Source of the DNA: JBBAEA01 sp041656175
Lineage (GTDB): Bacteria > Myxococcota_A > Bradymonadia > UBA4248
DNA length: 33,548 nt
Direction: 5' to 3'
Assembly (NCBI GenBank): GCA_041656175.1
Contig: JBBAEA010000018.1
Location: 1 to 33,548 of the forward strand
The notes below the pieces were generated by a model. That model was not told the DNA's origin and made no database searches. It was given only the letters and a program-made list of their open reading frames with translations. This document shows positions 1 through 6,497 of the stretch, one piece after another (the stretch's first letter is position 1; every line of letters begins with the position of its first letter). The translations under genes were made by a program, and so were the position numbers.

Positions 1-168
1 ACCCCAATTTCCGTAGGAAGCGGAAATTGAACGCCGATAGGCGGCCCGTAGGGCAGCGCGCCATGGACGGCGCGCTGTAATCGCTGACATCCATGTCGCG
101 ATTGAAGGGGAGGGGGGTACGGGGGGAAACATCTTTTCTTTTGCAAAAAGAAAAAAGCTTCCCCCCGC
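1..168. repeat. Cluster of four consecutive stem-loops
   Basis: Four inverted repeats follow each other with little space between them. Stem 1 pairs 5-13 with 21-29 (CAATTTCCG / CGGAAATTG). Stem 2 pairs 54-62 with 69-77 (CAGCGCGCC / GGCGCGCTG). Stem 3 pairs 79-90 with 93-103 and has one bulged base. A G-rich hairpin at about 121-166 pairs GGGGGGAA...CTTTT with AAAAG...TTCCCCCC. No reading frame explains them. They lie beyond the 3' end of the minus-strand metallopeptidase gene, so they could be a REP/BIME-like element, a structured RNA or a termination region. The last hairpin resembles the GGGGG...CCCCC end of the modular repeats elsewhere in the window. Confidence 0.6.
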
Positions 169-234
169 GCAAACTCAAAAGAAATACGTAATGCTGAGCG
201 TGGGGCAGCGCCCCGCCCATAGATCAGAGCTTCC
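169..234. other. Short intergenic tail with GC hairpin
   Basis: This is non-coding sequence downstream of the minus-strand metallopeptidase gene. It contains a small GGGGC-AGC-GCCCC hairpin at about 201-214, the same core found in the terminator at 9193-9220. There is no T-run here, so terminator function is uncertain. Confidence 0.4.
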
Positions 235-1959
235 TTAGGGACAGAGCGGGTTTTCATCGTAGGGAAACATATTCGCGATAAGAAGCGCGGATATTGCGCT
301 AAGCGAAGCGCGGCGCTGGCAAAGCAAGGCATCGATGTAGTCAACGAAATCAGCTCCCATGCTTCCACGATCGAGCGATATATATCGTTTAGAGTGCAAG
401 GCATTGAGAAAATCTTTCCAGCTAAAGTGCTCAGGAGAATCTTTGATGACGTTTTTATCCCAAAGTTGCCAAAGCACACGGCTAACCCATGCCTCATCGA
501 GGTACTGCTTCATCCCCAAACTGGCGTCGAGCTTTGGTGATAAGATGCTAACGCTTCCTTCGTTTGTCTCGTAATCGAGCCAAAACGATCCGTTCTCTAG
601 TATTCGCCAATACCGCGGTTGCGGCTCATTGTTCCAGCGGCTTAGCGTGGTGATGGCGTAGAAGCTAGCCCAGCCTTCGCTCCATGCTAGCGTGGGTCGC
701 GACGCTGAACCAAAATAGTGCGTACCACCAGGGGTATTGTCGCGAGTTTGTGCTGCGATGTAGTGACCAAATTCGTGGAGCAGCGTTGGGTAGCCCCAAA
801 CGGATTCGTTGCGCTCACCCCCGCTGATATACATACTGCTATTCGAAATTTTTTGCCCCGCGACACGTTGCGGAGCAAGCTTCACAAAACAAGCGCCGCA
901 GTTCCAAAGCACGTCTGGAGCCCAGAGTATCGCAAGACTTGCAAGACTTTGGTTAAAGCCAGAAAACCTATAATCGGCGTAATCTTCCATGGCGCGTCGT
1001 AGCTGTTGGTACGCGAACAATGCGCCAGACCCTTCGCTTAAACTAATTTTGATTTCGCCCACAAAGCCAAGATCGTACGCTGCCCCCCAATCTGCGAGGT
1101 CAAAGCGCCAAGACCAAAGACTAGGTTCACCCTGTAACACGGCTTTAAGCAGTGTTAATTTAGGGTTTTCTTCGTCAGGCCAAAGCGGTGTTAGTGAAAG
1201 CCAATCGCTGCTTTTCGCAGAACGCGCTATATTAAAAACAAAACTCCCATCCTCATCAATGCGCGCCGAACCAAGGACTTTGCCGTGGGAATCCCTAAGT
1301 TTAATCGTCAGGGCGTTGGCAGCTAGGTATGTTGTTTCATTGAGTTTGTAGCCAGCGCCTTCGAGAAAATTCGCGATTTTAGCCTCATAAAATAAGCTTC
1401 CATAGATGCGCGGGCTCCTGCTTTTACAACGTCCATACTCCGTATCGCAAACGTAGACATCAGCGCAAGTTCCACATAAACCGCCGCAGCCGTCATCACC
1501 GCAAAGGCGATCTTCGCACTGGGGTTCACAGCCTGAAACGCAGTGGAAATCCTTGCAAACAAAGCCCTCACTACAAGTGCCACAAAACCCACCACAGTTA
1601 TCGGAGCCGCACTCGCGGCCCTCGCACTGCGCTTCGCATTGCTCTTCGTTTGTGCCATCGTCACAGGACAATAGCGTTAGAGAGGATGCTAAAAATGCGA
1701 AGAAAATAACACAAAATACGCGCCAACTAAAGGCACAAGCCCTAACATTGCGTAAGCAAGACGCGGCGTTGCAGGCTGCACTCGCAGAGGGGGTAGCCCA
1801 AGATCGCCCGATAAATTCGCTTAAATGCGCATCTTTTGCGCTGGCTTGGCGATGAGCCAAGACGGCGCAAAAGATACTGCGCATTTTAGCAAATTTAGAG
1901 GGAAGCTTGGGCGTAGGGGGAGACTTCCCCCAACAAGGTGATAGTTCAAAGAAAGGCAT
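235..1959 (-). CDS. Cys-rich secreted zinc metallopeptidase-like protein (gluzincin type)
   Basis: Probable extracellular or surface zinc peptidase. The motif HEFGH (residues 395-399, counted from the first ATG) is followed by WSEGWA with Glu428, giving the HExxH...E arrangement of gluzincins. Before it lie a hydrophobic segment ending in a lipobox-like LLSC (around residues 85-102) and two Cys-rich modules built on CGxDxCGGxCGTC, a pattern common in myxobacterial exported proteins. The start is a problem. The only in-frame ATG codons (1959 and 1884) lie in or beyond a palindromic repeat (1789-1931), and no ATG, GTG or TTG occurs just before the signal segment. Translation would therefore add about 80 odd residues ahead of the signal peptide. 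The gene starts 20 bp after the stop of the preceding minus-strand gene, suggesting cotranscription. The natural substrate is unknown. Confidence 0.7.
   Translation of the reverse strand: MPFFELSPCWGKSPPTPKLPSKFAKMRSIFCAVLAHRQASAKDAHLSEFIGRSWATPSASAACNAASCLRNVRACAFSWRVFCVIFFAFLASSLTLLSCDDGTNEEQCEAQCEGRECGSDNCGGFCGTCSEGFVCKDFHCVSGCEPQCEDRLCGDDGCGGLCGTCADVYVCDTEYGRCKSRSPRIYGSLFYEAKIANFLEGAGYKLNETTYLAANALTIKLRDSHGKVLGSARIDEDGSFVFNIARSAKSSDWLSLTPLWPDEENPKLTLLKAVLQGEPSLWSWRFDLADWGAAYDLGFVGEIKISLSEGSGALFAYQQLRRAMEDYADYRFSGFNQSLASLAILWAPDVLWNCGACFVKLAPQRVAGQKISNSSMYISGGERNESVWGYPTLLHEFGHYIAAQTRDNTPGGTHYFGSASRPTLAWSEGWASFYAITTLSRWNNEPQPRYWRILENGSFWLDYETNEGSVSILSPKLDASLGMKQYLDEAWVSRVLWQLWDKNVIKDSPEHFSWKDFLNALHSKRYISLDRGSMGADFVDYIDALLCQRRASLSAISALLIANMFPYDENPLCP
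1789..1931 (-). repeat. Modular palindromic repeat, long form, copy 1
   Basis: This 143-bp element, read on the minus strand, begins GGGGG-AAGTCT-CCCCCTACG and ends at a CTACCCCC block. Its core is a long imperfect palindrome (about 1819-1890) whose arms contain GCGCAAAAGAT and its complement. The ends align with the copies at 15382-15525 and 23548-23688, although the core sequences differ. It overlaps the 5' end of the metallopeptidase reading frame. Confidence 0.75.
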
Positions 1960-1979
1960 TATTTTGTATATTTTATTCG

Positions 1980-2342
1980 TTAAAAAAGTCGATTACACAC
2001 ATCAGGTTTGCCTTCTTTGCGAATTTGTTCGCAATTCGTTCGCTCGATGCGATCGAGGCAAGTTCGGCTCAATTCGACGTTAAACACGTCGTCACTCGCG
2101 CGGCAAACGTCGATGTACTGCTTTTCGCAGCCTTCTTGATTTTGTTTGTCCATCATGCCGCAGTGTCGCAAGCCGTCGGGTTGGCAGGCGGCGCATTTTT
2201 CGCACAATGCTTTGGCCGCGGTGTTACAAAAGGCTTGCTGCTCGTTGTTGCAGGCGGTGGCTAGGGCGGCGATAAGAAAGACATGGCTTAAGGCGGCAAA
2301 GAATCTGAGTTTGTAGCGCGTGTGCGAAAGGGATTTCTTCAT
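1980..2342 (-). CDS. Small Cys-rich lipoprotein, unknown function
   Basis: A protein of about 120 residues starting at ATG 2342 (MKKSLSHTRYKLRFF...). A basic N-terminus and hydrophobic stretch end in the lipobox LATAC, so a lipid-anchored envelope protein is expected. The mature part has about eight further cysteines, including a CEKCAAC cluster, which suggests disulfides. I do not recognise a family. An upstream in-frame ATG at 2357 would put five residues before the basic segment and is less likely. The gene lies between two other secreted-protein genes on the same strand, with gaps of about 30 bp upstream and 20 bp downstream, so it probably belongs to one transcription unit with them. Confidence 0.65.
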   Translation of the reverse strand: MKKSLSHTRYKLRFFAALSHVFLIAALATACNNEQQAFCNTAAKALCEKCAACQPDGLRHCGMMDKQNQEGCEKQYIDVCRASDDVFNVELSRTCLDRIERTNCEQIRKEGKPDVCNRLF

Positions 2343-2372
2343 GTGTTTGCAGCTCACAGTTGAAGCTAATGA

Positions 2373-2954
2373 TTATTGTGGGCATTCGCCGATAAACTGT
2401 ACAATCCACGATGCCCAGACGGGTTCGCGGCCTGTCGTCGTGGCAAAGGGTCGTAAGTGATCTTTGTCGGAGAAGCTCAAGTTGTAGTCGGAGAAAAGCT
2501 CGTCACTAAGAATGATGTAGAGTAGGACGGTGCGGCCTTCGTCGATGGCGTTTTTAAAGGGGGCGGAGCAGGCGGTGATTTCGTATCGGATGGGGTTTCG
2601 GATGCCGGGTTCGATTTTGTTTGGCAGGGTGGCGGTTAGTGGGGTTGAGGTGATGCCAGCGGGGCGAAAGTCGATGACGTTGCGGTGGTAGAGAGCTTGT
2701 CCTTCGTTGGCGTCGTCGTATTGGGTGATAATAAATTGTTGGCGCCCTTCGTTGGCGAGGTTGACTTTGACGTAGCCAACTTCGGGGGAGACGCCGCCAA
2801 TAAGGTTGATGGTGGGGGGCTCGTCGACTTCGGGTGGAGCCTCCTCGATAGGGGCAAGGTAGAAGCAAGAATTTTGCGATAAAATGAGGCAAAGTAGGGC
2901 AATGCTAGAAATAAAAGCCCATGGAATTTGCGTTTTTTTGAATTTTGTTCGCAT
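2373..2954 (-). CDS. Probable exported or lipid-anchored protein, unknown function
   Basis: A 193-residue protein with a basic N-terminus (MRTKFKKTQ) and a hydrophobic segment (about residues 12-26) ending in ...SQNSC, a weak lipobox candidate, followed by a Pro/Glu-rich linker (PIEEAPPEVDEPP). The rest looks like a beta-rich globular domain with two late cysteines. No known domain is recognised. It is the first gene of a close-packed minus-strand set (2954 to 235), and its own promoter should lie in the 50 bp before it, next to the end of the sigma54 activator gene. The link to the metallopeptidase is positional only. Confidence 0.6.
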   Translation of the reverse strand: MRTKFKKTQIPWAFISSIALLCLILSQNSCFYLAPIEEAPPEVDEPPTINLIGGVSPEVGYVKVNLANEGRQQFIITQYDDANEGQALYHRNVIDFRPAGITSTPLTATLPNKIEPGIRNPIRYEITACSAPFKNAIDEGRTVLLYIILSDELFSDYNLSFSDKDHLRPFATTTGREPVWASWIVQFIGECPQ

Positions 2955-3007
2955 GCTTTGCTTCGACTGTTAACTAAGGTTTTGGCAATCTAAGGGTTTA
3001 GTGCCTG

Positions 3008-4789
3008 CTAGTCTTTGCCTTCTTTTTCGAGATGTCTGAATATTGTTCGAGGATCTACGCCCAAATCCTTTGCAGTCTTCGTGCGGTTGCCATGATTTAG
3101 CTCTAAAATTTCGTTGATATAACGTCTTTGGAAATCATCCTTAGCCTCGGCTAGCGGTTTTACGAGCTGTAGTACCTCGGGTATGAGATCGAGATCGGCG
3201 GCCGTGATCATGGGGTTGTCGGATAGGATAAGGGCTTTTTTGAGGCGATTTTCAAGCTGGCGAATATTGCCAGGCCAAGGATATTTGCGGATGGCAGCAA
3301 TGGCGTCTTGTGCCAAGGTTTTATGGGTAATTTGCAGATCTTTGGCGTAGCGCTCAAGAAGGTGTTTTGCGATCATCAATACGTCATCGCCGCGTTCGCG
3401 TAGCGGTGGGAGTCGTAGGCATACAACGTTGAGTCGGTAGTAAAGATCTTCCCGAAAACGCTCAGCCTTCACTTCATCTTCGAGCGTTTTATTCGTTGCA
3501 GCAACGATGCGGATGTTAACGCTTTCGGCGGTGTTGGACCCAACGCGCATGACGCTGCGCTCTTGAATAACGCGCAGGAGCTTGACTTGCAAGGTCAGTG
3601 GCATTTCGCCAATTTCATCTAAAAATAATGTTCCTTCGTGCGCAAGTTGAAATTTCCCCAATTTATTCTGTATTGCGCCTGTAAAAGCGCCTTTTACGTG
3701 ACCAAAGAGTTCGCTCTCTAATAAGTTTTCGGGGATGGCACCGCAGTTAATCACGACGAATGGACCCTTAGCGCGATTTGAGCGTCGGTGCAGCTCTTGG
3801 GCGATGAGCTCTTTACCTGTGCCAGTTTCGCCTTCAATGAGCACGGTCACATCGGTGGGTGCTACTTTTTCGACCGTGCGGAAAACCTCGCGCATCGGGA
3901 AGCAATTCCCAATGATGCTGCCAAATCTAAGCGCTTCGAGTTCGTGACGCAGGTTTCGGTTTTTAAGGCGTAAATCGTCTACTAACAAGGCGTTAGCTAA
4001 AATAAGAGCCGTATGAGAGGCAAAAATCGAAAGTAAACCCAAATGGCGTTTTTGGAAGAGGTTCACGATATTGTCGTTACCCACGTAAATGATGCCGATG
4101 AGGCTTCCGCGATCCTTGAGTGGGAAGCACATGACGCTGCACAAACGTAGGTTAACTACGCTCATGGACGCATTAAATTCGGCATCGTTGAGCGCATCCG
4201 AAACAATAATGGGGGACGCAGTCTCTAAAACCTTATTAACAATAGAGTCCGAGATCGAACCCTCGGCGTCAAGCAGCGTCTCTTTGTTCATGTTTCGCGC
4301 TGCTTTAATGACCATGCGCCCATCTTCCAAAATCAACAAAAAGCCCTTGTCCGCGTTCACCAAATCTATGACGTCGTCCATGATGCGATCGAGTAAAATA
4401 TCGACCGTGTAATCCTTAGACAAATATTGTGAGAGTGCTTGCAGCTTCTGGAAAGCGAGCAAACCGTGCTCTTCTTTGTCTTCTTGTGGCTTTTGTTCAT
4501 CGTAGAGCGAAAAACTCGCATTGAGCTCGGCAATGCGCAGTTCATCGTGGTGTGCCAACTTCGTTTTGCTCTTTATACGCTTGCCATTTACAAAAATCTC
4601 GCCTTTTCGCGAAACTGGTTCTATGTGGAATGCACTTTCTTCTAAATACACAAGCGCGTGCGCATCCTGCATGCCTGGGCTCTCACAAACAATATCGTTC
4701 TCCTCGGCGCGTCCCAAAGACGTGATGCGCTTAAATAATGGGTGCTGCTTCTTCTCTGTTGTCCAGTGTGCAATCGTGATGTTTGGCAT
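3008..4789 (-). CDS. FHA-GAF sigma54-dependent transcriptional activator
   Basis: A 593-residue enhancer-binding protein. An N-terminal FHA-like domain (about 15-97, with LGR at 25-27 and NG at 68-69) would read phosphothreonine signals. A GAF-like domain follows (about 120-270). The AAA+ domain (about 290-520) has Walker A GETGTGKE (320-327), the sigma54-contacting GAFTGA loop (367-372) and Walker B LFLDEIGE (388-395). A Fis-type helix-turn-helix lies at about 556-590. FHA-linked sigma54 activators are abundant in myxobacteria. The usual FHA Ser of the SxxH motif is not obvious here (QDAH, 41-44), so phosphopeptide binding may be altered. No sigma54 promoter (GG-N10-GC type) was spotted near its neighbours, so its target is unknown. 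The start ATG has AAGGAA about 12 bp upstream. Confidence 0.9.
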   Translation of the reverse strand: MPNITIAHWTTEKKQHPLFKRITSLGRAEENDIVCESPGMQDAHALVYLEESAFHIEPVSRKGEIFVNGKRIKSKTKLAHHDELRIAELNASFSLYDEQKPQEDKEEHGLLAFQKLQALSQYLSKDYTVDILLDRIMDDVIDLVNADKGFLLILEDGRMVIKAARNMNKETLLDAEGSISDSIVNKVLETASPIIVSDALNDAEFNASMSVVNLRLCSVMCFPLKDRGSLIGIIYVGNDNIVNLFQKRHLGLLSIFASHTALILANALLVDDLRLKNRNLRHELEALRFGSIIGNCFPMREVFRTVEKVAPTDVTVLIEGETGTGKELIAQELHRRSNRAKGPFVVINCGAIPENLLESELFGHVKGAFTGAIQNKLGKFQLAHEGTLFLDEIGEMPLTLQVKLLRVIQERSVMRVGSNTAESVNIRIVAATNKTLEDEVKAERFREDLYYRLNVVCLRLPPLRERGDDVLMIAKHLLERYAKDLQITHKTLAQDAIAAIRKYPWPGNIRQLENRLKKALILSDNPMITAADLDLIPEVLQLVKPLAEAKDDFQRRYINEILELNHGNRTKTAKDLGVDPRTIFRHLEKEGKD

Positions 4790-5229
4790 ATAGAATACTT
4801 TCCTTCAAGGCTTAGCTGAAGTCGCCGACCTTGTGTATATATAGCGTATATCGCTCTCTATGCAACAAAAGCATTCAATTATTCTATGTTTTGCGCGTTC
4901 TATGGGCAAATTTCCGTTTTACCTTGCATATAAAAGACTGTTGCAGCGCTCTCCCACTATAAATCACAGTCGCCCTAAGTTTGCTCTGATGCATTCGGTA
5001 TTTAAGCTTTTTTCTTTTGTGGGGGAAGTGTCCCCCTACGTGTCAACCCCGCGCTGTGCGCGGGTTTGCCAAAAATCGGCATCGCGACGGAAGAGAAAGT
5101 CACGTCAACCCCGCGCTGTGCGCGGGTTTGCCACTACCCCCTCCGCGGGGACACCCCGCGACGCCCCGTCCAGTTTTTGCTCATCATCGAACTTTGCGCT
5201 TGCTTTAAAGCTGCCCACCCCCACTAAAC
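4790..5229. other. Intergenic region with promoter zone and a repeat copy
   Basis: No convincing gene is seen. The first 100 bp should hold the promoter of the minus-strand sigma54 activator and is AT-rich, with a small AGCG-TATAT-CGCT inverted repeat near 4847. The rest is mostly the modular repeat at 5021-5178. Plus-strand open frames here are rich in Pro, Arg and Cys and follow the repeat sequence, so they are rejected as genes. Confidence 0.6.
5021..5178 (+). repeat. Modular palindromic repeat, short form with internal duplication
   Basis: The element starts GGGGG-AAGTGT-CCCCCTACG and ends ...CCCGTCCAGTTTTT. After removal of a 62-bp insertion it is 96 bp and matches the reverse-complement copy at 29665-29760 with three mismatches by eye. 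A 29-base stem-loop unit (5042-5070) is repeated exactly at 5104-5132 and separated by 33 bases. The tail forms a second hairpin, CGCGGGG-ACA-CCCCGCG. It sits just beyond the 3' end of the GHMP kinase gene. Confidence 0.85.
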
Positions 5230-6222
5230 TTAGCCCAAATTATGCCTTATCGGCGCTGAACGTGAACAAATTCGCTTAAAAGCTAAATATTTTGCTTCGT
5301 TTTCGTAAAAATGATCGAGGATTTGCGCATTTTCTGCAAACAATAGGGATAGATCCCCACCTCCAGCCCCAGACACCTTTGAAACTATCCCAAAACGCTC
5401 TGCTCGCCTCTTCAACGCCATGTGTTCATCGCAAACGATGGGCTTTTTGAGTATGCGTCCCAAGTCGTGTAAGAGGGGATCCACGGTTTTAGCGCAGTGC
5501 ATCACGCTTTGTAGATCGTTTGTGCGGATCGCATGGGATGCATTATCTGCAATTTCGCCAAGCGCTTTGGTTATTGCAAGGTAGTCGCTGTTTGTTGAAA
5601 TCTTCGCTACGCCTTGCAAAAACTCTTGAGTGCTCGCCGCTTTTTTAGCACTTAGCAAGAGCATCGCGGGTAATTGCAAAGGCAAACGCGTGATAGCTGG
5701 AACTTGCATCATGTTTTTTAGCTGGTTTAAGCCCCCTAGAGCAGCAGCGACAACATCGGCGCCAGAACCTGTATGGCCTTGGAGTTCGCGGTGTAGATAA
5801 ATGGCTTGAAGTAGAGCGGGCGTACAGCTCCCCATACGATAGAGCTCTGTGGGGCGGCCTAGCGTTTTTTGCAAAAGATCCAAGGCGGCGACGCATGTAG
5901 CAGAAGACGCGCCTATGCCCCACTTTGTCTTATCTTCTGCGTAAAATGCGTTGGTATTAAAAGAAAGCCGCATATAAGTCGGAAATTTCGTCTTTAAACG
6001 CTCAAAAAGCTCGCGCTCAAAGGCGCTCGCGTAGCTCACATCGCTTTGAGAAAGACTCGCCTTTGCTTGCAGATCCAGTGCAAGCACCACTGCTGTGTGA
6101 CCTTCTAAAACCGCGTATTCTCCAAAGATGAATGCCTTGGCGTAGCCAAGCCCTACTTCTCTAAATGCTAAAGATTCGCTCCCTCGTTCCATGCCTAAGC
6201 CTAAAGCGTAAAACGCCGCCAA
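5230..6222 (-). CDS. GHMP kinase, probable phosphomevalonate kinase
   Basis: A 330-residue GHMP-superfamily kinase, which phosphorylates a small alcohol or phosphate substrate with ATP in the cytoplasm. All three superfamily motifs are visible: AKAFIFGEYAVLEG (28-41), the phosphate-binding GIGASSA loop (102-108) and SGAGGGD (284-290). GHTGSGADVVAAALGG (149-164) fits the GSGxD signature of phosphomevalonate kinases and supplies the likely Asp156. This would make it an isoprenoid (mevalonate pathway) enzyme, but mevalonate kinase or another GHMP kinase cannot be excluded without alignment. No other mevalonate gene is in the window. The ATG at 6192 (MERGSESLAF) is an alternative start that suits the family better, since the conserved region begins soon after it. 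Confidence 0.75.
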   Translation of the reverse strand: MAAFYALGLGMERGSESLAFREVGLGYAKAFIFGEYAVLEGHTAVVLALDLQAKASLSQSDVSYASAFERELFERLKTKFPTYMRLSFNTNAFYAEDKTKWGIGASSATCVAALDLLQKTLGRPTELYRMGSCTPALLQAIYLHRELQGHTGSGADVVAAALGGLNQLKNMMQVPAITRLPLQLPAMLLLSAKKAASTQEFLQGVAKISTNSDYLAITKALGEIADNASHAIRTNDLQSVMHCAKTVDPLLHDLGRILKKPIVCDEHMALKRRAERFGIVSKVSGAGGGDLSLLFAENAQILDHFYENEAKYLAFKRICSRSAPIRHNLG

Positions 6223-6497
6223 ACGCAGCAGCCAAGTTCTATATATAATGTTGCAAGGCTAAAAGCGATATTTTTCTCAAACTCTAGCTCGCTTCCCAAG
6301 CAAGAAACGCTTAAGCTTAATAACTAGGGCAATTTCTACGCAAAGTTGCTGCTAAAAACTCCTATTTTTAACCGCTAGCATAGCCGCTGTGTCATTGAAT
6401 TTTACTAGAAAGTCCTTGCAATCTAATGCCTAGTTTTTTATGGATATAGTGTGTCGACGCTTAAGTTGTCGAATTTAATGCGATGAGAAGGGCTATA
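6223..6497. promoter_or_regulatory. Divergent promoter region between kinase and lipoprotein genes
   Basis: About 275 bp of AT-rich sequence lies between a minus-strand and a plus-strand gene, so both promoters should be here. No strong consensus -35/-10 pair could be fixed by eye. A purine-rich GAGAAGG at about 6485 serves as the ribosome binding site for the ATG at 6498. Confidence 0.45.

Noticed and set aside
5042..5132. Possible minimal CRISPR array (two 29-base repeats, 33-base spacer)
   Set aside because: Only two repeats, no cas genes in the window, and the same unit occurs singly within the dispersed repeat at 29665-29760, so a duplication in a repeat element explains it better.
4860..5279. 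Plus-strand open frame of 139 residues
   Set aside because: It runs through the modular repeat, is rich in Pro/Arg/Cys and overlaps the end of the GHMP kinase gene on the other strand.
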